In this document: in pieces, positions 56,108 through 64,000 of the stretch
How the letters are laid out: every line of letters begins with the position of its first letter
How positions within the stretch are numbered: position 1 is the first letter of the stretch
Source: Erwinia tracheiphila
GTDB taxonomy: Bacteria > Pseudomonadota > Gammaproteobacteria > Enterobacterales > Enterobacteriaceae
Direction of reading: 5' to 3'
NCBI RefSeq assembly: GCF_021365465.1
Contig: NZ_CP089932.1
Coordinates: 3,906,001 to 3,970,000, forward strand
Length of the DNA stretch: 64,000 nt
Notes under the pieces: generated by a model
Databases searched by the model: none
The model's input: the letters and a program-made list of their open reading frames with translations, nothing else
What the model was told of the DNA's origin: nothing
Position numbers and translations under genes: made by a program

Positions 56108-56465
56108 AAAAAATTCCCCCTGACCTATCCATTATTTTAATTAACGTCACTCACAAACACAGCAATATTACAGTTAACGTATCTGACATATTATATTACA
56201 GTTGAAGTTAAAAAATTTACTTTCTTCTTACACTTATATTAAGAATCGCCCATGCTAACGTTAAAAAACTATCGTCTTATGCTGAAGGTTATGTAAGGGG
56301 TTTTCGGGGGGAAGGGTAAGGATCGCCTTACTTTTGGTCAGTGATATGGAAGCGATTACACATCACACTTATGTTAATTAACTGTTAAATAAAAATATTT
56401 TCAACACTGAAGAAAGGAGTGAACAACATCGTTCGGTACAACCAGCTAGTAATATAGGAGTATTC
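56108..56465. other. Intergenic region between hrpS and hrpY
   Basis: About 360 AT-rich bases that should contain the hrpS promoter and the end of the hrpXY transcript. I see no gene and no clear hrp box or sigma-54 site. Confidence 0.45.
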
Positions 56466-57107
56466 TTACGTAATCAAACGATGGCTTATGGCGTATTTCA
56501 CAATATCCGCATTGGTGGTAAACATCATTTTTTCCATTAAGCGCGCTTTATGGGTGCTGACGGTTTTATTGCTGATCGCCAGTGCTTCAGCAATGTTATT
56601 AACCCCCTCACCCCGCGCCAGCATCAGCATGATTTGCATCTCACGAGCCGTCAGACGTTCGTGCAGCACTTCCCCTTGATGAGTGTATTCGTCAAAGACA
56701 ATCTGTTCTGCAAGCTCGTGGTCGATAAAGCGCTGGCCCCGCGCAACGCGGTGGATGGCGGCAAGCAGCGTTTCCGGGTCGTTATCCTTGGTAATGTAGC
56801 CGAGCGCGCCGCATTTCAGCACGCGCCGCGCAATTTGTGGTTCGCTGTACATGGTCAGGATCAGAATTGGCAGTTTCGGATACTGCAGATGAATACGGGT
56901 AATCAGATCTTCACCACACAGCCCCGGCATACTCATATCCAGCAGCAGCAGATCAACCTGTTCGCTGCGCAAGCCTTCCATCACCTGCGCACCGTTTCCG
57001 GCCTCTGCCACCACCACCAGACGCTCATCAAGTGAAAAAATCTGTTTCAATCCCTCACGCATGATGACATGGTCATCCACAACCATCAGGCGAATATTAT
57101 TATCCAT
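56466..57107 (-). CDS. hrpY: Response regulator HrpY
   Basis: A 213-residue NarL/LuxR-type response regulator. The receiver domain has the acidic pair VVDDH at the start, the phosphorylated Asp in LLLLDMSMPG (near 57) and the Lys in GYITKDND. The C-terminal LuxR HTH (LTAREMQIMLMLARGEGVNNIAEALAISNKTVSTHKARL) binds DNA. HrpX phosphorylates it and it feeds into hrpS/hrpL expression. Start at 57107 (MDNNIRLMVVDD); it overlaps hrpX by eight bases. Confidence 0.94.
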   Translation of the reverse strand: MDNNIRLMVVDDHVIMREGLKQIFSLDERLVVVAEAGNGAQVMEGLRSEQVDLLLLDMSMPGLCGEDLITRIHLQYPKLPILILTMYSEPQIARRVLKCGALGYITKDNDPETLLAAIHRVARGQRFIDHELAEQIVFDEYTHQGEVLHERLTAREMQIMLMLARGEGVNNIAEALAISNKTVSTHKARLMEKMMFTTNADIVKYAISHRLIT

Positions 57108-58599
57108 TGTATATTTCAAAATCCTCAATGTTATTAGCAACCTGATCCAACGGGATAGTGAGAGTAACCCGGGTGCCCACCGAAGGATGACTTTCAATTT
57201 CCACGTTTCCCCCTAACATCCGCCCACGCTCTCGCATGCCCATTAAACCAAACGAATTATCTTTACGCTTATCGCAGCACTCAAAACCACGCCCGTTATC
57301 GCGCACGGTAAGCACAACAGCGTTAGTCTGACGAACAATCAGGATAATCACTTCGGTGGCCTGAGCATGGCGCGAAATATTGGTTAAGGATTCCTGCGCC
57401 ACCCGGAACGCGGCCGTTGCCTGTTCGTCATTCAGCCGCACTTCCTGTTCAGGTGCGATTAAACGGCAACAGCAGCCAATATGACGGCTGATAAATTCAT
57501 CGCGTAGCCATTCCAGCGCCGGTGTTAAACCCATATCCAGCACGTTAGGTCGCAGTCGGGTAGCAACATTTCGTACTACCTGAATGGTCTTGTCCGTCAG
57601 CCCCATCAGATGCATGACCCGCTCGTGCAGCTGAGAATTATCTTTACCAAACTGAATACGCAGCAGTGAGATACCCATGCGCAACGAGGTTAAGTGCTGA
57701 CCCAGCTCGTCGTGAATTTCACGGGCGATGCGTTTGCGCTCTTCCTCGCGTGAAACCTCACGCTGTCGCGCCAGCAAACGTAAGCGCATATGAGAGTGCT
57801 CCAGCCGTTTTTCCGCATTATGAATGGCGGTGATATCGCGTCCCACCACCATCACGGAAATAAGCTGGCCATTGCAATCAAATTCCGGCACGCAGCGGGT
57901 ATGATTGACCACCGTGCCTTCCGACAGCCGACTGTCTGACTCCACCAGTTCTCCTTCTGCCTCAGTCTGGCTGGCGATAACCTCACTGATAAGGCGTTCA
58001 ATATGCCGGACGCAGGACAGATCCCCCAACTTCTCACGCAGACTACGTCCCCGAAATTCTTCTGCGGTAAGGCGCAATTGCCGCAGCGCCGCCGGGTTGG
58101 CATACTCACATTTAAGGCTGGTATTAAAACGCACTACCATATCCGGTGAGTTCTCAACCAGTACCCGGAATTCCTGTTCCCGCACATGAGTCATTTGCTC
58201 AAGATACTTGCGCTCTCTGATATCCTTTACCACGCACATGCTGTAATTGCTCTCTTCATAGACAAAAGGATTGGAACTGACTTCAACGGGGATCATCATT
58301 CCGTTTTTATTTTTATGGCTGGTTTCAAAGGTGAATACTCCACCACCGCTTTGCTCCCGCACCCGCTTCCACATAGCATGGATATCTTCGACTCCCCACA
58401 CCGGATCAATGTCGGTGAAGCTCTTTTCCAGCAGTTCTTCACTGCTATAGCCCAACATTCGGCATGCTTCGTCGTTGACGTAGAAAAAACGGGTCTGACT
58501 GTCAACCAGATAGACTGCATCTCTCACCATGTTCAGTGCAAACTCGACCAATTTGAGTGGCTCACTACTGGTCATCAACTGTCGCTCGGAAAATTGCAT
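57100..58599 (-). CDS. hrpX: Sensor histidine kinase HrpX
   Basis: A 499-residue cytoplasmic sensor kinase without membrane helices. Two PAS domains occupy roughly residues 12-135 (NMVRDAVYLVDSQTRFFYVND) and 140-265, sensing an unknown intracellular signal. A HisKA_3 domain has the phosphorylated His in IAREIHDELGQHLTSLRMG (near 300) and an HATPase domain has DNGRGFECCDKRKDNSFGLMGMRERGRMLGG. Start at 58599 (MQFSERQLM). Partner of HrpY. Confidence 0.94.
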   Translation of the reverse strand: MQFSERQLMTSSEPLKLVEFALNMVRDAVYLVDSQTRFFYVNDEACRMLGYSSEELLEKSFTDIDPVWGVEDIHAMWKRVREQSGGGVFTFETSHKNKNGMMIPVEVSSNPFVYEESNYSMCVVKDIRERKYLEQMTHVREQEFRVLVENSPDMVVRFNTSLKCEYANPAALRQLRLTAEEFRGRSLREKLGDLSCVRHIERLISEVIASQTEAEGELVESDSRLSEGTVVNHTRCVPEFDCNGQLISVMVVGRDITAIHNAEKRLEHSHMRLRLLARQREVSREEERKRIAREIHDELGQHLTSLRMGISLLRIQFGKDNSQLHERVMHLMGLTDKTIQVVRNVATRLRPNVLDMGLTPALEWLRDEFISRHIGCCCRLIAPEQEVRLNDEQATAAFRVAQESLTNISRHAQATEVIILIVRQTNAVVLTVRDNGRGFECCDKRKDNSFGLMGMRERGRMLGGNVEIESHPSVGTRVTLTIPLDQVANNIEDFEIYNG

Positions 58600-58743
58600 C
58601 TCGTCTCCTTTCGGTAAACAGTGCCTACCCGGACTGACGCACGATGCAGCATTGCAGTCGCGCGTCGAGGCGTGCCCGCACAGCAAAACAGGACATGTTG
58701 CAAATCACTTTACGATTTAGCGAATTTTCCGTCCATCCTGATT

Positions 58744-59292
58744 TCAGGAAAATACTGACTGTTTTAGCAAAACACGAACCCGCGACAGACGCGAACGCAC
58801 CGTGCCAATAGGAATGTTTAAATCAGCAGCGATATCCTGATAGCTGCCGTCTTTCTCCACCAGAATACTCAGCAGATTGCGCGTGTCTTCCGGCAGTACC
58901 GCAATGGAACTCAGTGTGGAGTGCAAAATACGTTGATGTTCAGTGATATCGCTGGGGTCGTCGCCCTGCGTCAGCACAATGTCATCTTCCAGTTCGTCGT
59001 AACGAGGACGGCAGGACTGCAGACGAAAATGGTTACGGATGAGGTTAAGCGCGATGCCAAATACCCAGGTCTCGGGACGTGAGGCCCCGGCAAACTTGTC
59101 ACGATTACGAAATACTTCCAGCCAGGTCATCTGTACCAGGTCTTCTGCATCTTCACGATGAGAAACACGCTTACGGATGAAATGATGTACGCGACGACCG
59201 TGTTCACGAAAGATTCCCTCCCAATCGATGTTCATCGCGACAGTATTATTGCCCGGTAACTGTTCTGTGGACTGCAAGTGAATTTCTGACAT
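58744..59292 (-). CDS. hrpL: ECF sigma factor HrpL
   Basis: A 182-residue ECF sigma factor, the master activator of Hrp genes at hrp boxes. Region 2 (FREHGRRVHHFIRKRVSHREDAEDLVQMTWLEVFRNR) and region 4 (DIAADLNIPIGTVRSRLSRVRVLL) are clear. Start at 59292 (MSEIHLQSTEQ), the E. amylovora type N-terminus, with GGAG upstream; an in-frame ATG at 59316 is less likely. A near-perfect sigma-54 promoter lies 50 bases upstream, consistent with control by HrpS. Confidence 0.94.
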   Translation of the reverse strand: MSEIHLQSTEQLPGNNTVAMNIDWEGIFREHGRRVHHFIRKRVSHREDAEDLVQMTWLEVFRNRDKFAGASRPETWVFGIALNLIRNHFRLQSCRPRYDELEDDIVLTQGDDPSDITEHQRILHSTLSSIAVLPEDTRNLLSILVEKDGSYQDIAADLNIPIGTVRSRLSRVRVLLKQSVFS

Positions 59293-59341
59293 AACAAGCT
59301 CCATTACTTTACCCATTGTGCCACAGCGGCATTAGGGCTAT

Positions 59342-59357
59342 AGCAAAGCCTGTGCCA
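59342..59357 (-). promoter_or_regulatory. Sigma-54 promoter of hrpL
   Basis: On the minus strand TGGCAC, five bases (AGGCT), then TTGCT: a full match to the -24/-12 consensus TGGCAC-N5-TTGCW. Confidence 0.92.
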
Positions 59358-59508
59358 AACAGAAAAAACAAAATAACTAATTGTTTTTTTTATCTATTCA
59401 TTTTTTATCGCTCGTAATTTATGGCAATTTCTTGCCAGGGTTACGGCGTCAAATTTGCAACTAGTTGCAAAGTGCCTCGCTGACTTTTTCAGGCAACAAA
59501 ATCTGCAG

Positions 59509-59536
59509 GGAACCACTGCGCTAATCACGCCACACA
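59509..59536 (+). promoter_or_regulatory. hrp box of hrpJ
   Basis: GGAACC, 15 bases, CCACACA: a perfect consensus match, 34 bases upstream of the hrpJ start. It drives the large hrpJ-hrcV-hrpQ-hrcN operon. Confidence 0.95.
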
Positions 59537-59569
59537 TTGGAAAAAAGTCTCATAATTGAGGTCGCCAGG

Positions 59570-60736
59570 ATGAAAATCACTCCTGTTATACCCGGCATTC
59601 AGCCGACGCATTCACTGTCGGTTGGCGACGTGGAAGATGCACTGCCCCCAGTCAGTGTTGCGCCCGCGGCGGCCACAGGCACGTCTTCACGCATGCCTGC
59701 GTCTCCGCTGGAAGATTCCATGGAAGAAGTGTCAATGACCTTCGCCGAACACGTTGAACGCAAAAGTAAGGCACTGAACCAGCGGAAAATCGCGGCACAA
59801 CGCGGCAACCGTGCCATGCAGCACATCGAACGTATTGAGAAATTAGATGAGTTACTGAAACTGCTGGAACACCCACAGCATGCACAGCTGGAAACGCAAA
59901 ACCAGAAGATGCAAACGCTGCTGCAAAAGAACGGCTCCCCCGATCTTGACGAGCTGTTAAACGCCGCTGGCAATGACCCTGCGCGCTGTGACGTACTACT
60001 GCGCCACACGCTGCTTCAGGCCCAGCGCACGCAAAATACCGAGCTGGCCAGTAACGCAACCAAAAGCCTTCAGCTGCTGCATCAGGAAAAAGGGGCCGAA
60101 GTCAACGCCGGATTAAACACCGCCAGCGCCATTGCCAGTTTCAGTACCGACCCAACCCAGAAACAAGCAATGCGTCAGCTGTACTACCAAACCATTGTTC
60201 ACCTGCAGTCCGGTAACGCTATGCTGGAAGCCTTGTTGAGCAGCTTTGGTAGCGTGCATTTCAATCAGGGGTTACGCACCTTACAGCGTGCGCTGGCCGA
60301 CGATATTGCCGCACACAGTTCTTCTATTCCACGTCGTGCGCTGCAAAAAATTCTCACCAGCCTGCAGGACGCCGGCAATATCAGCCAGACACTCACCGCC
60401 AGCAAAATTCTGCTGAAGCGCTTGGCAGGAAAGCTGCCTGACGTCAGTTTCAGCCCGCTGGAACTGACCCGCCGCCTGCTTAACCTGAGCGGCAACGGCG
60501 CTTACCTGCGCGATCTGCAAAATCTCGCACACGATGTGGCAGGCCAGCATCCCCGGCACCAGGTGCTGTTCCTCAGCGGACTGGTGCCACTGGTCTATCA
60601 CCTGCCGATGGGCCTGTGGCGCGACGATAAAAGTAAAAATCGCCAGATGGCGTTAAATCTGCTGCGCACGGTGATCAGCGACTACACTGCTCATGAACCG
60701 CGTGCCACCTTGTCACAACCCAGGGTGGCGTTATAA
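59570..60736 (+). CDS. hrpJ: Type III gatekeeper HrpJ (SctW family)
   Basis: A 388-residue YopN/InvE-type protein that controls the order of secretion, holding effectors until translocators or pilus parts are exported. The central and C-terminal helical bundle (SLEDSMEEVSMTFAEHVERK-like segment near residues 42-65) and the family ending are present. Start at 59570 (MKITPVIPGIQPTHS), the HrpJ-type N-terminus. hrcV begins immediately after its stop. Confidence 0.9.
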   Translation: MKITPVIPGIQPTHSLSVGDVEDALPPVSVAPAAATGTSSRMPASPLEDSMEEVSMTFAEHVERKSKALNQRKIAAQRGNRAMQHIERIEKLDELLKLLEHPQHAQLETQNQKMQTLLQKNGSPDLDELLNAAGNDPARCDVLLRHTLLQAQRTQNTELASNATKSLQLLHQEKGAEVNAGLNTASAIASFSTDPTQKQAMRQLYYQTIVHLQSGNAMLEALLSSFGSVHFNQGLRTLQRALADDIAAHSSSIPRRALQKILTSLQDAGNISQTLTASKILLKRLAGKLPDVSFSPLELTRRLLNLSGNGAYLRDLQNLAHDVAGQHPRHQVLFLSGLVPLVYHLPMGLWRDDKSKNRQMALNLLRTVISDYTAHEPRATLSQPRVAL

Positions 60737-62890
60737 ATGAGTTCTCTGTTTGTCTGGCTAAACCGCCTCGCCATCAGCGCCATGCAGCGCTCAGAAGTGG
60801 TGGGGGCAACGATTGTCATGTCGATCGTTTTCATGATGATCATTCCGCTTCCCACCAGCCTGATCGATGTGCTGATTGCACTCAACATTTGTATTTCATC
60901 GCTGCTGATCGTGCTGGCGATGTATCTGCCGAAACCGCTGGCGTTCTCGACATTTCCGTCGGTCCTGCTGCTAACCACCATGTTTCGCCTGGCGCTGTCA
61001 ATTTCCACCACCCGACAAATCCTGCTGCAACAGGACGCCGGACATATCGTTGAAGCCTTCGGTAACTTCGTGGTCGGCGGCAACCTTGCCGTGGGTTTGG
61101 TTATCTTTTTGATCCTGACCGTGGTGAACTTTCTGGTTATCACTAAGGGTTCTGAACGCGTGGCGGAGGTTGCCGCGCGCTTCACCCTGGACGCGATGCC
61201 GGGCAAACAAATGTCCATCGACAGTGACCTGCGCGCCGGCCTGATTGAAGCGCACCAGGCACGCCAGCGCAGGGAAAACCTGGCAAAAGAGAGCCAGCTT
61301 TTCGGTGCAATGGACGGTGCCATGAAGTTTGTTAAGGGCGATGCCATTGCCGGACTGGTCATTGTCTTTATCAACATGATCGGCGGCTTCGCTATCGGCG
61401 TACTGCAAAACGGTATGGACACCAGCGCGGCGATGCATATCTATTCGGTCCTGACCATCGGTGACGGCCTGATTGCACAGATCCCCGCCCTGCTTATCTC
61501 ACTGACCGCCGGGATGATTATCACCCGCGTGTCCGCAGACGGCCAGCAGGTTGATGCCAATATCGGTCGCGAAATTGCCGAGCAGCTGACCAGCCAGCCG
61601 AAAGCCTGGATCATGTCTGCCGCCGGTATGCTGGGCTTTGCCCTGCTGCCGGGCATGCCAACTGCGGTGTTTTTGATTATCAGTGCGGTGGCACTCGGCA
61701 GCGGGCTGTTCCAGCTATGGCGAACAAAGCAGGAAACGACCCAGCAGGAAGCCAATCAGCGCCAGGCACAGCAGCTGCCACCGGAAGAAAATGGTTATCA
61801 GGATTTGCGCCGCTTTAACCCAACGCGCGCCTATCTGTTGCAGTTCAGCCTGAACCACGCCGGCAGCGAGTCGGCATCGGCACTGATTCAAAATATCCGT
61901 CGCCTGCGCAATCGTCTGGTTTACAACTTCGGTTTTACCCTGCCTAGCTTCGATATTGAATTTTCACCGATGCTGGCCGATGACGAGTTCCGCTTCTGTG
62001 TATATGAAATTCCGCTGGTGACCGCCACTTTCGCCGTGGAAGAAAAGGCGGTGCGAAAAAACAACGTGGAAACCTGGCTTGCTGAACATGCCGACGAACC
62101 CACGCATCCGATGATGCCTGGGTTGGCAGAACGGGATGAAACTCACTGGTACTGGCTGCAGCCACAGCATCCTCTGCTGCAACAGGACGATCAGCGTTCG
62201 CTGAAGGCCGAGCAGTTGATCATGCTGCGGATGGAGCAGGCTATCCATCAGAGTGGTTCACAGTTTATCGGCCTGCAGGAAAGCAAATCCATCCTCAACT
62301 GGCTGGAAAGCGAGCAACCGGAACTGGCTCAGGAACTGCAGCGCATTATGCCGCTCTCCCGCTTTGCTGCCGTATTACAGCGGCTGGCATCTGAACGTAT
62401 TCCACTGCGTTCGGTACGTACCATCGCTGAAACCCTGATTGAGCACGGCCAGCACGAACGTGAAAGCACCGCCCTGGCCGACTTCGTGCGTATTGCGCTG
62501 AAGGAACATATCTGCCACCAGTATCTGCAACCTAACGGGCTGGATGTCTGGCTGCTGACGCCGGAAACAGAAGAGCTGCTGCGCGACTCACTGCGTCAGA
62601 CGCAGAGCGAAACATTCTTCTCACTGGCGCATGAATATGGTATCAGCATGCTGCACCAGATGCGCCAGGCCTTCCCGGCTTATAACAATACACAGGCGCT
62701 TATCCTTGTTGCCCAGGATTTACGCAGTCCGCTGCGCGGTCTGCTGAAAGATGAGTTCCACGCCGTACCGGTCCTTTCTTTTGCTGAATTGACCAGCAAC
62801 ATTGCCATTAATGTGCTGGGTCGGTTCGATTTACAACAATCACCGCCCGACCTCCAGGAGGATGACTCATGCATGAATTACGAGTACTGA
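60737..62890 (+). CDS. hrcV: Type III export gate protein HrcV
   Basis: HrcV (SctV) is the nonameric export gate. The 717-residue product has seven to eight membrane helices in the first 330 residues, with the FHIPEP signature region (FSTFPSVLLLTTMFRLALSISTTRQIL; ERVAEVAARFTLDAMPGKQMSIDSDLRAG). A large cytoplasmic domain follows. It starts directly after hrpJ and overlaps hrpQ by 22 bases. Confidence 0.97.
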   Translation: MSSLFVWLNRLAISAMQRSEVVGATIVMSIVFMMIIPLPTSLIDVLIALNICISSLLIVLAMYLPKPLAFSTFPSVLLLTTMFRLALSISTTRQILLQQDAGHIVEAFGNFVVGGNLAVGLVIFLILTVVNFLVITKGSERVAEVAARFTLDAMPGKQMSIDSDLRAGLIEAHQARQRRENLAKESQLFGAMDGAMKFVKGDAIAGLVIVFINMIGGFAIGVLQNGMDTSAAMHIYSVLTIGDGLIAQIPALLISLTAGMIITRVSADGQQVDANIGREIAEQLTSQPKAWIMSAAGMLGFALLPGMPTAVFLIISAVALGSGLFQLWRTKQETTQQEANQRQAQQLPPEENGYQDLRRFNPTRAYLLQFSLNHAGSESASALIQNIRRLRNRLVYNFGFTLPSFDIEFSPMLADDEFRFCVYEIPLVTATFAVEEKAVRKNNVETWLAEHADEPTHPMMPGLAERDETHWYWLQPQHPLLQQDDQRSLKAEQLIMLRMEQAIHQSGSQFIGLQESKSILNWLESEQPELAQELQRIMPLSRFAAVLQRLASERIPLRSVRTIAETLIEHGQHERESTALADFVRIALKEHICHQYLQPNGLDVWLLTPETEELLRDSLRQTQSETFFSLAHEYGISMLHQMRQAFPAYNNTQALILVAQDLRSPLRGLLKDEFHAVPVLSFAELTSNIAINVLGRFDLQQSPPDLQEDDSCMNYEY

Positions 62891-63789
62891 CCGGGCTGCA
62901 CCGCGGTGCAGCGTTGCCCCTGAGTGGCGAACAATGGTGGATTGGTGCCGCAGAGGATGCGGATCTTGCCCTGTACGATCCGGGAATTAAAGATCGCCAT
63001 TGTCAGCTGTTAAAAACCTTGCACGGCTGGGCCGTGAAGGCACTGGAAGGACCATTGAACGATAATGAAGGGCGGCGCTGTGAGGAGCTGACCGATCTGA
63101 AACCCGGCACAGCCTTTGCGCTAGGGCATATCTGGTTAAGCATCGTCAGTGCGGCAACACCCTGGCCGGAAGAGCCGGTGGAAGCAGTCCAGGAAGAGGC
63201 TGCTGAACCGACCCTGGCCGAAACCGCAGAGGTCCCTTCTGCCGTCGAGCCCACCAGGTCGGTCAAAGAACCGCTGCCGTTATGGGTAAAAGCGATTTAC
63301 CTGCTGTTGGCCCTGCTGCTGGTGATGATGCTGGAAAGCTGGTTATTCAATGCCAGTGAGGCTTCTCCTTCCGCGCCTCCGGCACCAGGGAAACCCCCGC
63401 TTGCAGGGGTGGATCGCACCCGCCGGATACTGACCAGCATGCTGCTGGATCGGGGGCTGGATAAGCGCGTGACGCTGACGTCTGATAAAAACAACATCAC
63501 CATGACAGGCAATCTCAGCGATGAAGACAATCAGCGTTTGCAACGCATGATGCGCACCCTTTATCACCATTATGACGTCCGCCAAATCATTCATAATGAA
63601 GCCAGCACCATCAGTTCGCACCTGCCGTTTAATATCGTGCAGATCACCAGTGGCCCGCACGCCAATATTGTGACCGACGGCGGGCAGCGTATTTTTATCG
63701 GCGATGAAGTCGATCAGCTGCGCCTGGTGGCGATCAATACTGACAGTATTGAATTTGCCGGACGCGAAAGCATCAGGGTGAAATGGTAA
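62869..63789 (+). CDS. hrpQ: Type III inner-membrane ring protein HrpQ (SctD family)
   Basis: A 306-residue bitopic inner-membrane protein. An N-terminal FHA-like cytoplasmic domain (RVLTGLHRGAALPLSGEQWWIG; YDPGIKDRHCQL) is followed by an acidic Ala/Glu-rich linker, one membrane helix (WVKAIYLLLALLLVMMLES near 139-157) and periplasmic ring-building domains. SctD proteins form the outer inner-membrane ring with HrcJ. Translation is coupled to hrcV (22-base overlap) and to hrcN (TAATG). Confidence 0.93.
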   Translation: MHELRVLTGLHRGAALPLSGEQWWIGAAEDADLALYDPGIKDRHCQLLKTLHGWAVKALEGPLNDNEGRRCEELTDLKPGTAFALGHIWLSIVSAATPWPEEPVEAVQEEAAEPTLAETAEVPSAVEPTRSVKEPLPLWVKAIYLLLALLLVMMLESWLFNASEASPSAPPAPGKPPLAGVDRTRRILTSMLLDRGLDKRVTLTSDKNNITMTGNLSDEDNQRLQRMMRTLYHHYDVRQIIHNEASTISSHLPFNIVQITSGPHANIVTDGGQRIFIGDEVDQLRLVAINTDSIEFAGRESIRVKW

Positions 63790-64000
63790 TGAGCGCGCTG
63801 CAACAGGATCTGGCGCACTGGGCGCAGCATCAGCGCCAGCGTTTTAGCAGCTATGCGCCGGTCAGGCGCTACGGCAGAGTGACCGGTATCAGCGGTATTC
63901 TGATCGAGTGCAGTCTGCCGGATGCGCGTATCGGTGATTTATGCCGTATTCTGCGCAGTGACGGCGGCAGTGTGCTGTCAGAGATTGTCGGCTTCAGCCC
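63789..64000 (+). CDS. hrcN: Type III ATPase HrcN, 5' part
   Basis: The first 70 codons of HrcN (SctN), the hexameric ATPase that unfolds and feeds substrates. The visible part, MSALQQDLAHWAQHQRQRFS then YGRVTGISGILIECSLPD, matches the N-terminal domain of HrcN; the Walker motifs lie beyond the window. ATG at 63789 overlaps the hrpQ stop (TAATG). An in-frame ATG at 63783 is possible. Confidence 0.9.
   Translation, partial: MSALQQDLAHWAQHQRQRFSSYAPVRRYGRVTGISGILIECSLPDARIGDLCRILRSDGGSVLSEIVGFS

Noticed and set aside
59300..59330. Second TGGCAC in front of hrpL as an alternative sigma-54 site
   Set aside because: It lacks TTGC five bases downstream; the site at 59342-59357 fits fully.

Overview
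This is 64 kb of an enterobacterial chromosome, almost certainly a plant-associated Erwinia. The right third is an Erwinia-type Hrp/dsp type III secretion island. Its gene order (dspF, dspE, eop1 with chaperone, hrpN, hrpV-T-hrcC-hrpG-F, hrpE-D-hrcJ-hrpB-A, hrpS, hrpY-X, hrpL, hrpJ-hrcV-hrpQ-hrcN) matches E. amylovora as I remember it, but the proteins are clearly diverged from E. amylovora. I cannot name the species from sequence alone. The many pseudogenes and insertion sequences suggest a host-restricted or recently bottlenecked lineage.

Layout. 1-2.3 kb: the end of a type VI secretion cluster (tssK, tssJ, a lipoprotein). 3.2-7.6 kb: an enteric core block (yjjG-rimI-holD, divergent rsmC, an unknown AT-rich gene, three tandem tRNA-Leu(CAG), a DUF1435 gene). 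7.6-13.8 kb: a decaying stretch with a GGDEF remnant hit by IS1, a broken fhuF, a YbaK-type gene, a broken MFS transporter, then an apparently intact DUF2946/PepSY pair. 14.0-18.5 kb: tRNA-Ile2 followed by a wrecked genomic island (DUF4942 with a nonsense codon, an IS3-family element, a gene cut by that IS, a Fic gene with an antiparallel small partner, an integrase C-terminus cut by a second IS1). 18.5-24 kb: a broken chemoreceptor, a broken small secreted protein, and an IS5-family remnant next to a complete IS4-family element with a perfect target duplication. 24.4-28.1 kb: an intact ferric-iron ABC transporter. 28.5-36.7 kb: the sucrose (scr) regulon, split between scrB and scrR by foreign DNA holding a two-gene module of unknown function and a decayed ColE1-type mobilization region. 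37-39 kb: a membrane diguanylate cyclase. 39.1-64 kb: the Hrp island.

How it works together. HrpX/HrpY and the enhancer-binding protein HrpS feed a near-perfect sigma-54 promoter in front of hrpL. HrpL, an ECF sigma factor, then acts on hrp boxes that I find upstream of hrpJ, hrpA, hrpF, hrpN and dspE, all with a 15-base spacer. These control the secretion apparatus, the pilus, the harpin HrpN and the effector DspE with its chaperone. Eop1 and its chaperone lie behind hrpN. The second harpin, hrpW, appears to survive only as a frameshifted N-terminal stub in its expected place between dspE and eop1. Sucrose import and cleavage and iron uptake are plausible metabolic partners for life in plant tissue.

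Homology statements rest on recalled family sequences and visible motifs; no database search was run.
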